Assembly: GCF_003651245.1 (NCBI RefSeq)
Contig: NZ_RAPE01000001.1
Coordinates: 124,001-188,000 of the forward strand
DNA: 64,000 nucleotides
Origin: Roseovarius spongiae
GTDB lineage: Bacteria > Pseudomonadota > Alphaproteobacteria > Rhodobacterales > Rhodobacteraceae
Reading direction: 5' to 3'
Part shown: piece by piece, positions 24,110 through 32,463 of the stretch
Numbering within the stretch: position 1 is the stretch's first letter
Layout of the letters: each line of letters opens with the position of its first letter
Translations under genes and position numbers: made by a program
Notes under the pieces: generated by a model
Seen by the model: only the letters and a program-made list of their open reading frames with translations
What the model was told of the DNA's origin: nothing
Databases searched by the model: none

Positions 24110-25204
24110 ATGCGCCACGCCCTCGGTCTTTTCGCCCTTTGTCTCGCAACGCTTTTCATGGCCGCCCCGCTGGCGGCGCAGCAGACCGGGGAGGGGGGCG
24201 ACGAAGCGCCCGCGCCGCTCGTCATCGCGACCAAGAACGCGCCGCCCTTCGCCTTTATGGACACGAACGGGGAATGGACCGGGATCGCCATCGACGCGGT
24301 CACCGCCATCGCGCGCGACATCGGGCGCGAGGTTGAGTGGCGCGAGGACACGCTGCAGGGCATGCTCGACGCGGTCGAAGCGGGCGAGGTGGACGCCGCC
24401 GCCGCCGCGATCAGCATAACGCACGCGCGCGAGTCGAAGCTCGATTTCACCTTTCCCTATTACACCACCGGTCTTGGCATCGCGGTCGACCCCGAGGCGG
24501 GCGGCGGCTGGCTCAGGGTGTTGCGCAACCTCTTCACATGGCAGTTCGCCGCCGCGATCGCCACGCTCTCCGGCGTGCTGCTGATCGCCGGCGCGGCGGT
24601 CTGGCTGTTCGAGCGCGGCCGCAACGAGGAATTTCCCCGCGATCCCGCGCAGGGGCTGGGCGACGGGTTCTGGTGGGCGGCGGTCACCATGACCACGGTC
24701 GGCTATGGCGACAAGTCGCCGCGCACGCTCGGCGGGCGGATCGTCGGGCTGATCTGGATGCTGACCGCGATGCTCATCGTGGCGAGCTTTACCGCCGCGA
24801 TCGCCGCCGCGCTGACGGTCGGCAGCCTCGGCCACCGCATCCAGGGGGTCGGGGACTTGCGCGATTATCGCGTCGGCGTGGTCAGCGACACCACCGGCGC
24901 GGAGGAGATGCGCGCGCGCGGCATGCGCACCGGCCGGTTCGAGACGGTGAACGACGCGTTCGATGCGCTGCTCGCCGGCAGGGTCGGCGCGGTCGTCTAT
25001 GACAAGCCGCTGATGCAATGGGTCGCCATGCAGGATTACGACGGCGAGATCGCGATCCTCGAGAACGCCATCGGGCGACAGGATTACGGCATCGCCCTGC
25101 CGACCGATTCGCCGCTGCGCGAACCGATGAACCGCAGCCTGCTGACCTACCTGCGCAGCGACGACTGGAACCGGGTGCAGAACCGCCATCTCGGCCGCGA
25201 ATGA
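24110..25204 (+). CDS. Glutamate-receptor-like (GluR0-type) ligand-gated potassium channel
   Basis: 364 aa, start ATG 24110, chosen because it gives a clean signal peptide (MRHALGLFALC.. to about residue 24). A periplasmic binding-protein domain is split: the first lobe (about 38-145) contains SITHARESKLDFTFPYY with the amino-acid-binding Arg of this fold, the second lobe is about 240-350 (YRVGVVSDTTGAEEMRARG onward). In between lie TM1 (about 145-170), a pore loop with the K+ selectivity filter TTVGYGD (T195-D201) and TM2 (about 208-235). This is the arrangement of GluR0 of cyanobacteria: ligand binding outside, K+ conduction through a tetramer. The ligand is unknown. It follows the P1 peptidase gene. 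Confidence 0.88.
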   Translation: MRHALGLFALCLATLFMAAPLAAQQTGEGGDEAPAPLVIATKNAPPFAFMDTNGEWTGIAIDAVTAIARDIGREVEWREDTLQGMLDAVEAGEVDAAAAAISITHARESKLDFTFPYYTTGLGIAVDPEAGGGWLRVLRNLFTWQFAAAIATLSGVLLIAGAAVWLFERGRNEEFPRDPAQGLGDGFWWAAVTMTTVGYGDKSPRTLGGRIVGLIWMLTAMLIVASFTAAIAAALTVGSLGHRIQGVGDLRDYRVGVVSDTTGAEEMRARGMRTGRFETVNDAFDALLAGRVGAVVYDKPLMQWVAMQDYDGEIAILENAIGRQDYGIALPTDSPLREPMNRSLLTYLRSDDWNRVQNRHLGRE

Positions 25205-25255
25205 ACGGCGCGGAACGGGGGGCCGGATTGGGTATTTTTTAGGCGAAATGCCCGG

Positions 25256-26044
25256 TCAGGGCAAAAGCGCGCCGATCATGCGGCTGGCGGGGTCGGCCAG
25301 GCCGTCGATCACGTCGAAGTGATGCTTGCTCCCCTCGATCACGTGGCTCGCGCCCCAGGCCTCGGCCAGCCAGCGCGCCTGGTCAAGGAAGACGGGCCGC
25401 TCATTCGCGCCGACCCAGACGGTGACCGGCGCAGCGGGAGCGGGGTGCAGGACCGGGCTTTCCGCGCGGGCCGTCGCTTCGGTCAGGTGGAAATCGGCGT
25501 TCATCGCCGTCTGCATCAGCGGGCGCAGGTCCGACACCGGGGATATCGGCATGATATGCGCGATCCGCTCGGCCACCGCCCTGGGCAGCATCGCGGGCGC
25601 GCCCATCCGCGCGACAAGGTGCCCGCCGGCAGAGTGACCGGCCAGCGCGACCGGCCCCGCCACGCGCGCCGCCGCCGCGCGCACCGCCTGCGCGATCTGC
25701 TGCGTGATGTCGGGGATGCGCACCGCCGGGCAGAGGTCGTAGGACGGCATCATCACGGCCCAGCCGCGCGCGACCGGCCCGGCGGCGAGATGCGACCAGA
25801 AGCTGCGGTCGAACCGCAGCCAGTAGCCGCCATGCACGAAGACGCAGAGCCCCCCGGGCGCGCCTTCGGGCAGGAAGAGATCATAGGCGCAGCGCGGCCC
25901 GTCCGCGTAGGCGATCCCGAGTTCCGCGCGGCCCCGGCGCGTCAACGTATCGCGAAAGGCGGCGGCCTGCGAGCTCCAGCGTTCGGGATAGGCGTCCGCC
26001 CCCGGAATGTGGGGCGCGTTGGCGTAGGCGTCGTCAAGTTCCAC
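25256..26044 (-). CDS. Alpha/beta hydrolase (esterase / arylformamidase-like)
   Basis: 262 aa from GTG 26044 (MELDDAYANAP..); an in-frame ATG 6 codons earlier is possible, but GAGAGGTAG is better placed for the GTG. Oxyanion motif HGGYW (near residue 70), nucleophile elbow GHSAGGH, and a late catalytic His in KHHFDVIDGL. The family includes arylformamidase-like and carboxylesterase-like enzymes. Cytoplasmic, no signal peptide. Divergent from gabD with 114 nt between starts. Confidence 0.8.
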   Translation of the reverse strand: MELDDAYANAPHIPGADAYPERWSSQAAAFRDTLTRRGRAELGIAYADGPRCAYDLFLPEGAPGGLCVFVHGGYWLRFDRSFWSHLAAGPVARGWAVMMPSYDLCPAVRIPDITQQIAQAVRAAAARVAGPVALAGHSAGGHLVARMGAPAMLPRAVAERIAHIMPISPVSDLRPLMQTAMNADFHLTEATARAESPVLHPAPAAPVTVWVGANERPVFLDQARWLAEAWGASHVIEGSKHHFDVIDGLADPASRMIGALLP

Positions 26045-26158
26045 GGGCGGGCTACCTCTCATGCGGGGGCTGGACAAGCCTACCCCAACCTGCTTTGCGT
26101 TTTCGAGAGCGAAATCGGGCGCCTTGCGCGCCCCCCGCATCCGAGGAGGACAGAAGAG

Positions 26159-27628
26159 ATGAGCGATACCGACCTGAAATCCCTGCTCAAGGACCCGAGC
26201 CTGTTGGCCGAGGCGTCCTATGTCAACGGCGAATGGGTCAAGGGCGATGGCGCGTTCGAGGTCACCAACCCCGCACGCGGCGACGTGATCGCCAATGTTG
26301 CGGACCTGAGCCGCGCGCAGGTCGCCGACGCGATCGACGCCGCCGAAGCCGCGCAGAAGGACTGGGCCAAGCGTACCGGCAAGGAACGCGCCGCCATCCT
26401 GCGCAAGTGGTTCGACCTGATGATGGAAAACCAGGACGACCTGGCCACCATCCTCACTGCCGAACAAGGCAAGCCGCTGGCGGAGGCCAAGGGCGAAATC
26501 GCCTATGGCGCGTCCTTCGTGGAGTTCTTCGGCGAAGAGGCCAAGCGCGTCTACGGCGAGACGATCCCCGGCCACCAGCGCGACAAGCGGATCACCGTCA
26601 TCAAGCAGCCCATCGGGGTGGCCGCCTCGATCACGCCGTGGAACTTTCCCAACGCGATGATCACCCGCAAGGCCGCGCCCGCGCTCGCCGCCGGCTGTTC
26701 GTTCGTCGGACGCCCGGCGAAGGAGACGCCGCTTTCGGCCACGGTGCTGGGCGTTCTGGCCGAGCGCGCGGGCATCCCGGCGGGCGTATTCAACATTGTG
26801 ACCTCGGCGCGTTCCTCCGAGATCGGCAAGGAATTCTGCGAGAACCCCAAGGTGCGCAAGCTGACCTTCACCGGCAGCACCGAGGTGGGGCGCATCCTGC
26901 TGCGTCAGGCCGCGGACCAGGTGCTCAAATGCTCGATGGAGCTGGGCGGCAACGCGCCGTTCATCGTGTTCGACGACGCCGATCTCGACGCCGCGGTCGA
27001 GGGCGCGATCATGTGCAAGTTCCGCAACAACGGGCAGACCTGCGTCTGCGCGAACCGCATCTACGTGCAGGCGGGGGTCTATGACTCCTTCGCCGAGAAG
27101 CTGAAGGCCGCTGTCGAGAAGATGAAAATCGGCGACGGGCTGAAGGAGGGCACGCAGCTTGGCCCGCTCATCAACGCGGACGCGATCGACAAGGTGCAGG
27201 AGCACATGGCGGACGCGACCGGCAAGGGCGCGGAGGTGATCCTTGGCGACGGCAAGCCGTTGGAGGGCGAAGGGCACTTCCTGCCGCCCACGATCCTCAC
27301 CGGCGTGACGCAGGACATGCAGGTCGCCACGGATGAAACCTTCGGCCCGCTTGCGCCGCTCTTCAAGTTCGAGGACGAGGACGACGTGATCGCGATGGCG
27401 AACGACACGATCTTCGGGCTGGCCAGCTATTTCTACGCCAAGGATCTCAGCCGCGTCTACAAGGTGGCCGAGGCGCTGGAATACGGGATCGTCGGGGTGA
27501 ATACCGGCATCATCTCGACCGAGCTTGCGCCCTTCGGCGGGGTCAAGCAATCCGGCCTCGGCCGCGAGGGCAGCCACCACGGCATCGAGGACTACCTCGA
27601 GATGAAATACATCTGCATGTCGGTCTGA
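26159..27628 (+). CDS. gabD: Succinate-semialdehyde dehydrogenase (NADP+)
   Basis: Oxidises succinate semialdehyde to succinate, last step of GABA breakdown; 489 aa. Start ATG 26159 has GAGGAGGA upstream. ALDH family: nucleotide-binding TFTGSTEVGR, catalytic Glu in MELGGNAPFIVFDDAD, catalytic Cys in NNGQTCVCANR, C-terminal PFGGVKQSGLGREGSHHGI. The WNFPNAMITRKAAPALAAGC segment and the second Cys close to the catalytic one fit GabD. No GABA aminotransferase gene is next to it. Two hairpins follow. Confidence 0.9.
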   Translation: MSDTDLKSLLKDPSLLAEASYVNGEWVKGDGAFEVTNPARGDVIANVADLSRAQVADAIDAAEAAQKDWAKRTGKERAAILRKWFDLMMENQDDLATILTAEQGKPLAEAKGEIAYGASFVEFFGEEAKRVYGETIPGHQRDKRITVIKQPIGVAASITPWNFPNAMITRKAAPALAAGCSFVGRPAKETPLSATVLGVLAERAGIPAGVFNIVTSARSSEIGKEFCENPKVRKLTFTGSTEVGRILLRQAADQVLKCSMELGGNAPFIVFDDADLDAAVEGAIMCKFRNNGQTCVCANRIYVQAGVYDSFAEKLKAAVEKMKIGDGLKEGTQLGPLINADAIDKVQEHMADATGKGAEVILGDGKPLEGEGHFLPPTILTGVTQDMQVATDETFGPLAPLFKFEDEDDVIAMANDTIFGLASYFYAKDLSRVYKVAEALEYGIVGVNTGIISTELAPFGGVKQSGLGREGSHHGIEDYLEMKYICMSV

Positions 27629-27633
27629 AAAAA

Positions 27634-27703
27634 CCGCCCCGGCTCAGGGCCGGGGCGGGCAGGAACGACAGCGCCCTGCCGGATTGTCCGGCAGGGCGTT
27701 TTT
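27634..27703. terminator. Two stem-loops between gabD and hsp20 (convergent)
   Basis: Stem 1: CCGCCCCGGC (27634-27643) with GCCGGGGCGG (27649-27658), preceded by AAAAAA, so it can act as a terminator on the minus strand. Stem 2: GCCCTGCCGGA (27673-27683) with TCCGGCAGGGC (27687-27697), followed by GTTTTT, a classic plus-strand terminator for gabD. Together they separate the convergent genes. Confidence 0.88.
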
Positions 27704-27706
27704 GCG

Positions 27707-28177
27707 TCAGTTCACCGATTTGGCGTCGACGACATCCTTTTCGCTCGCGGCGCCGCGGCTTTCGATCGCGATGCGGCGCGGCTTCAGCGCCTCGGGCACT
27801 TCGCGCACGAGGTCGATATGCAGCATGCCGTCGGAATGGGCGGCGCCCGTCACGCGGACATGGTCGGCCAGCTGGAAGCGGCGCTCGAACGCGCGGGTCG
27901 CGATGCCGCGATGCAGGTAGGTGCGCTCTTCTTCGTCCTCGGCCTTGCGGGCCGCGACGATCAGCGCGCCTTCGCGCAGTTCGACCGAAAGGTCGCTCTC
28001 GGCAAAGCCTGCGACGGCAATCGAGATGCGCCAGGCGTCATCGTCCGTCTTCTCGATATTGTAGGGGGGATAGGTCGGCTGGGCGACGTCATTGGACAGG
28101 ACGCGGTCCATCATGTCCGCAATCTGATCAAAGCCGACGGTGGCGCGATACAGCGGCGCCAGGTCAAAGTTTCGCAT
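27707..28177 (-). CDS. Hsp20 family small heat-shock protein
   Basis: ATP-independent holdase chaperone, 156 aa, start ATG 28177. The alpha-crystallin domain spans about residues 36-130: PPYNIEKTDDDAWRISIAVAGF, RTYLHRGIATRAFERRFQL and GMLHIDLVREVPEALKPRRI; the last contains the family-typical A-x-L-x-n-G-like L-H-I-D-L and the tail P-R-R-I motif for oligomerisation. It resembles IbpA-type proteins of alphaproteobacteria. A perfect 12-bp palindrome lies 37-48 nt upstream of the start. Confidence 0.9.
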   Translation of the reverse strand: MRNFDLAPLYRATVGFDQIADMMDRVLSNDVAQPTYPPYNIEKTDDDAWRISIAVAGFAESDLSVELREGALIVAARKAEDEEERTYLHRGIATRAFERRFQLADHVRVTGAAHSDGMLHIDLVREVPEALKPRRIAIESRGAASEKDVVDAKSVN

Positions 28178-28213
28178 GGGTCATCCTCCATTGAGCGATA
28201 ACAATATGTGCCT

Positions 28214-28225
28214 TCCCCTAGGGGA
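28214..28225. promoter_or_regulatory. Perfect palindrome TCCCCTAGGGGA upstream of hsp20
   Basis: TCCCCTAGGGGA is exactly self-complementary and sits in the hsp20 leader/promoter region. No convincing RpoH-type promoter could be fixed by eye. Could be an operator or a hairpin in the 5' leader. Confidence 0.4.
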
Positions 28226-28311
28226 CAGGCTGGGTGTGACGCCGGACCCGTGATGGCGCCCGGCGCTGCAAATGTGGGAATTCCGCGCCCCGTTTCAAGA
28301 GGTGGGCGGCG

Positions 28312-29115
28312 TCAGGGTCTGGCGAATTTCGCGCCCGACGCGCGGCGTTCGTCACCCACGCGCACACGCTTGATGCGCGGCGCTTTCAATGTGGCGCGGG
28401 GCGCGGCGCGCAGGTCGCGCTTGAGCCGGTCCACCACGTCGGGCAGATCCATCCCGTAGGCGACAGACGCGCCGTCGTCGCGCCGTCCGCCGCTGATCAG
28501 CGACACGATGCGCGCGCGTCCCGATTCGCGGGTGAATACCGGCGCGCCGGATGACCCGAAGGTCACGTCGCAATCGAACTGCATCAGCCCGCGCCCCGCC
28601 GCCGTGACCCCGCAATCGCGCTGCCAGGACAGCGCCGCCTCGCGGCCCTGTCCGTAGCTGACGACGCTGACGCGCTCGCCCGCGCGGCGCGGTTCGGCCA
28701 GCACGAAGGGGCTCGCCACCGCGCTGAGGATCGGGCGGTCGAGCGACAAGAGCGCGGCGTCCGCGCGGATGTTGCGCGCGCTCAGCCCTTGCTGCGGCGC
28801 ATAGTCCTCGTGCGCCGCGATCCGCGCGACACGGCTCTCCGAGATGAACGCGCCATCGCGCAGGCCCGCGCGGAAGGTGACGGTTTTCGGCTCCACCGCG
28901 CGGCCCGAGTCGTCATAGACGCAATGCGCCGCGGTCAGCACCAGATCGGGCGCGATCAGCGTGCCGGTGCAATAGCCGCTGTCGCCGATATCGACCCGGC
29001 CCACCGCCTCCCATCCAAAGAGATCGTCGCGATCCGTCAGCCGGATCAGCCCGCTGGCCGCCGCGCCCTGCGCCACGAGCGCCAGCGCGATCACGATATG
29101 CCACGCGCCCCTCAT
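28312..29115 (-). CDS. Secreted trypsin-like serine protease (paralog B)
   Basis: 267 aa, S1-family protein with an N-terminal signal peptide (about residues 1-20, MRGAWHIVIALALVAQGAAA). Catalytic triad visible: His in LTAAHCVYDD, Asp in ADAALLSLD, Ser in GSSGAPVF. Cys pairs CTGTL/TAAHC are as in other trypsin folds. The start overlaps the stop of the upstream paralog by 4 nt (ATGA), so the two are cotranslated. The C-terminal tail RRASGAKFARP is nearly identical to that of the paralog. Periplasmic or secreted; the substrate is unknown. Confidence 0.85.
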   Translation of the reverse strand: MRGAWHIVIALALVAQGAAASGLIRLTDRDDLFGWEAVGRVDIGDSGYCTGTLIAPDLVLTAAHCVYDDSGRAVEPKTVTFRAGLRDGAFISESRVARIAAHEDYAPQQGLSARNIRADAALLSLDRPILSAVASPFVLAEPRRAGERVSVVSYGQGREAALSWQRDCGVTAAGRGLMQFDCDVTFGSSGAPVFTRESGRARIVSLISGGRRDDGASVAYGMDLPDVVDRLKRDLRAAPRATLKAPRIKRVRVGDERRASGAKFARP

Positions 29116-29918
29116 GGTTTGGCGAATTTCGCGCCGGTTGCGCGCCGTGCGCTGACCGCGCGCATTCGCGGCGCTTTGGCCTGCTGAACGCCTTCGCCCG
29201 CGTCGAGCGCGGCGCGCAGCACCGCCAGCGGCTCTTCGAGCTGGGTGCCGAGCGAGACCTTGCGCCCGTCCACCTCGGCCATGGCCGACACGACCGACAC
29301 GATGCGCGGCGTTCCATCCTCAAAACTGAAGATCGGGGCGCCGGACGCGCCGTAATCGACGTCGCAGGACATCACCAGCACACCCTGCTGGCGCGCGATC
29401 ACGTCGCACATTCTCTCGAGCGACGGCGCCTCGGAGCGCCCGCGCGCGTAGCTCACCACGCCGATGCGCTGCCCCTTGATCGGTCGCTGATCCGTGGCGA
29501 AGGGATGAACGCGCCCGTTGCGGATCGGGTGATGCAGTTCCAGCAGCGCCACGTCATTGCGCACGCGCTCCGCGGCGACCGCCTTGCGAAAGACGTAGTC
29601 GGGATGGATCACCGCCCGGCGAATCCAGCGATAGGCCGAGGCGCGCCCGTTGCGCCACCCGGCGAGGAACTCGATCTGCTCCTGGTCGATCCGCCGGCCG
29701 GTCTTCTTGTCGAACAGGCAATGCGCCGCGGTCAGCACCAGGTCGGGCGCGATCAGCGTGCCGGTGCAGAACCCGCGCCCCCCAAGGTCGAGCCTGCCGA
29801 CCGCCTCCCATTCGCGCCCCTCGTCGGTGGTGTCGAGCCGCTTCAGCCCTGTCTGCTGCGCCGCGGCGGGAAATGTGAAAAGGCTCGCCAACAGGGCGAG
29901 CAGGAACGGGCGCAGCAT
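29112..29918 (-). CDS. Secreted trypsin-like serine protease (paralog A)
   Basis: 268 aa, S1-family protein with signal peptide (MLRPFLLALLASLFTFPAAAQ, cleavage after AAA or AAAQ). Triad: His in LTAAHCLFDKK, Asp in RNDVALLEL, Ser in YGASGAPIFS. The Gly-rich GGRGFCTGTLIAPDLVL stretch is shared with paralog B. Ends RRATGAKFAKP. First gene of the two-gene operon; likely arose by tandem duplication. GlcF lies upstream on the same strand with 66 nt between. Confidence 0.85.
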   Translation of the reverse strand: MLRPFLLALLASLFTFPAAAQQTGLKRLDTTDEGREWEAVGRLDLGGRGFCTGTLIAPDLVLTAAHCLFDKKTGRRIDQEQIEFLAGWRNGRASAYRWIRRAVIHPDYVFRKAVAAERVRNDVALLELHHPIRNGRVHPFATDQRPIKGQRIGVVSYARGRSEAPSLERMCDVIARQQGVLVMSCDVDYGASGAPIFSFEDGTPRIVSVVSAMAEVDGRKVSLGTQLEEPLAVLRAALDAGEGVQQAKAPRMRAVSARRATGAKFAKP

Positions 29919-29984
29919 GCGGGTCTCCGGTATTCCAGTCGTCCGGACGTCACTACCGGAGATTTGAGGCCAAAATTGGGCGGG

Positions 29985-31304
29985 TCAGGGTTTGTTCCCG
30001 GGATCGGCGGGTCGTGGCGCATCCGCCAGCGCGCGCGGCATCGGTCCGCCGGTCGCCCAGTCGAGCAGTTCGACCGTATGCACCACCGGCACATCGGTTC
30101 CGCTTCCGATCTGCATCATGCAGCCGATGTTCCCGGCCGCGATCACGTCCGGCGCGCGCGCCTCGAGCGTGCGCGCCTTGCGGTCGCGCAACTGCGCCGA
30201 GATCGCCGGCTGCATCAGGTTGTAGGTGCCCGCCGAGCCGCAGCAGAGGTGGCTGTCCGCCGGCTCCACCACGCGGTAACCGGCCCGCTCCAGCAGGGTC
30301 TTGGGCGCGCGGGTGATCTTCTGGCCGTGTTGCAGCGAACAGGCCGCGTGATAGGCGACCGTCAGGTCGCGCGGCGCGCCTTCGGGCAGGTCAAGTTTCG
30401 TCAGTAGTTCGGACACGTCGCAGGCGATCCCGGCCACCCGCGCCGCATCGCCGGCAAGCGGATCGTTGCGGAACATATGGCCGTAATCCTTGACCGTCGT
30501 GCCGCAGCCCGAGGTGTTGATGACGATAGCGTCGAGCCCCGCACCGTCCATCTCGGCCCGCCAGGCGCGGATGTTCCGGGCCGCCGCCGCGTGGCTCTCA
30601 TTCGTGCGGCCCATGTGATGCGTCAGCGCCCCGCAACAGCCCGCGCCGCGCGCCACCACCACCTCGCAGCCCAGCCGCGTCAGCAGGCGGATGGTGGCGT
30701 CGTTGATGTCGGTGTCGAGCGCCTTCTGCGCGCAGCCCGTCAACAGCGCCACGCGCTTGCGGCGCTTCCCTTTGGGCGCAAAGCTCTGCGGGTCGTCGTT
30801 GCGGCTGACCGGCGGGATGCGCTTCGGCGCCATGTCCAGCATCGCGCGCAGGCGGGCGTCGGGGACGAGCCGCCGGAACGGGCGCGCGGCCTTCGCGCCC
30901 AGCAGTGCGAGGCGGAACCGCGTCGGGTAGGGCAGGATGCGCGCCAGCATCCAGCGCAGCGCCCGGTCGGACCAGGGGCGGCGATAATTTTCCTCGATAT
31001 AGGCGCGCGCGTGATCGACGAGGTGCATGTAATGCACGCCCGAGGGGCAGGTCGTCATGCAGGCGAGGCAACTGAGGCAGCGGTCGATATGCAGCACGGT
31101 CTTCGCGTCCGGCACGCGCTCGTTCTCGAGCATGTCCTTGATCAGGTAGATACGCCCGCGCGGGCTGTCGAGCTCGTCGCCCAGCACCTGGTAGGTCGGA
31201 CAGGTTGCGGTGCAGAACCCGCAATGCACGCAGGCGCGCAGGATCTCGTTCGACCGCGCGGTGTCGGGATCGCGCAATTGCTCTTCGGTGAATTCGGTGC
31301 GCAT
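29985..31304 (-). CDS. glcF: Glycolate oxidase iron-sulfur subunit
   Basis: 439 aa subunit carrying two [4Fe-4S] clusters: CVHCGFCTATCP (residue about 25) and CLSCLACMTTCPSGVHYMH (near 76). Two cysteine-rich CCG domains follow: GCAQKALDTDIN..GAGCCGALTHH and YHAACSLQHGQK..SHLCCGSAGTY. Accepts electrons from the flavin subunits GlcD/GlcE during glycolate oxidation to glyoxylate and passes them to the membrane. Starts 3 nt after the glcE stop, so cotranslated. Confidence 0.93.
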   Translation of the reverse strand: MRTEFTEEQLRDPDTARSNEILRACVHCGFCTATCPTYQVLGDELDSPRGRIYLIKDMLENERVPDAKTVLHIDRCLSCLACMTTCPSGVHYMHLVDHARAYIEENYRRPWSDRALRWMLARILPYPTRFRLALLGAKAARPFRRLVPDARLRAMLDMAPKRIPPVSRNDDPQSFAPKGKRRKRVALLTGCAQKALDTDINDATIRLLTRLGCEVVVARGAGCCGALTHHMGRTNESHAAAARNIRAWRAEMDGAGLDAIVINTSGCGTTVKDYGHMFRNDPLAGDAARVAGIACDVSELLTKLDLPEGAPRDLTVAYHAACSLQHGQKITRAPKTLLERAGYRVVEPADSHLCCGSAGTYNLMQPAISAQLRDRKARTLEARAPDVIAAGNIGCMMQIGSGTDVPVVHTVELLDWATGGPMPRALADAPRPADPGNKP

Positions 31305-31307
31305 CCG

Positions 31308-32417
31308 TCAGTCTCCCATCAGGCCGGGGTTGAGGATGCCGCGCGGATCGAACCGCGCGCGCAGCCCGGCCTCGAGCGCGGCGATGGCGGGCGGCTGCGG
31401 GGGATACGCGCCGGGGCCGTCCCCGCGCAGCCGCGTCGCATGACCGCCTGCGGCGCTCACGGCCTCGCGGATGGCCGCCATATGCTTTCCCTCGGGCGCC
31501 AGCAGCCAGACCAGCCCGCCGCCCCAGTCATAGAGCGCGCGGCATTCCGGCAGCGCGGCGACGATCCTCGGCGCGTCCGAAGGCTTGACCGACAGCCGCC
31601 AGACATCGCCCGAGCCCGCCTGAAACGCCGCCACGTCGCGGATCGCGGCCCAGAGCCCGGCGTTTTCCGCGCCGTCGGTCACGATTTCCGCCGCGCCGAA
31701 CCCGGCCAGCAACTTTTGCAGCGCGCCGGCGCGGTATCGCACCGACGCCTCCGAGCCTTCGATCCGGATCAGCGTCGCCGCCCTATCGGGCGCATGCGCC
31801 GCGCCGCTCACCTCCCACGGCGAGCCGAGCGCGCGGGCGAGCGCCGTCACCGCGTCCACGTCCGACAGCCCCGAGAGGCGCAGCGTCGCCACGGCCGCCG
31901 GGCGCGGCAGCACCTTGAACGACACTTCGCTCAGAACACCGAGCGTGCCGCGGCTGCCCGCCATCAGCTTCACGAGGTCATAGCCGGTGACGTTCTTCAT
32001 CACCCGTCCCCCATTGGCCACGATCCGCCCCGCCCCATCGACGAACCGCACGCCCAGCAGGAAGTCTCGCGCCGCCCCCACAGCGATCCGCCGCGGCCCC
32101 GACACGTTGGCGGCGAAGACCCCGCCGATCGTCGGCTCCCCTTTCGTGCCCAACAGCCCGCGATGATCCATCGGTTCGAACGGCAGGCGCTGTCCCTCGG
32201 CGGCAAGCGCCGCCTCGACCTCGGCGAGCGGCGTGCCCGCGCGCGCCACCATCGTGAGCGCCCCGGGTTCATAGAGCGTGATTCCCGACAGCCCGCCGGT
32301 CCGCAGCACCGCGCCACCGCCGCCCGTAGCGCGCGTGCCGCCCCCCTCGACCCGGATCGGGCCGGTCGCGGAGCCGATCGCGTCCGCAAGCTCCGCTTCG
32401 GTGTCAGGGCGCATCAT
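31308..32417 (-). CDS. glcE: Glycolate oxidase FAD-binding subunit GlcE
   Basis: 369 aa PCMH-type FAD-binding protein. FAD pocket: IRVEGGGTRATGGG near residue 20, GEPTIGGVFAANVSGPRR near 92, and NVTGYDLVKLMAGSRGTLGV near 141, as in GlcE. The C-terminal part is the shorter, divergent half typical of GlcE against GlcD. Two ATGs are at the start (32417, 32414). Works in the GlcDEF complex at the membrane. Confidence 0.9.
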   Translation of the reverse strand: MMRPDTEAELADAIGSATGPIRVEGGGTRATGGGGAVLRTGGLSGITLYEPGALTMVARAGTPLAEVEAALAAEGQRLPFEPMDHRGLLGTKGEPTIGGVFAANVSGPRRIAVGAARDFLLGVRFVDGAGRIVANGGRVMKNVTGYDLVKLMAGSRGTLGVLSEVSFKVLPRPAAVATLRLSGLSDVDAVTALARALGSPWEVSGAAHAPDRAATLIRIEGSEASVRYRAGALQKLLAGFGAAEIVTDGAENAGLWAAIRDVAAFQAGSGDVWRLSVKPSDAPRIVAALPECRALYDWGGGLVWLLAPEGKHMAAIREAVSAAGGHATRLRGDGPGAYPPQPPAIAALEAGLRARFDPRGILNPGLMGD

Positions 32418-32463
32418 GCACTTTCAATGTTCCCAGAATACTCAACGCCACCGCCCGCTCCAT

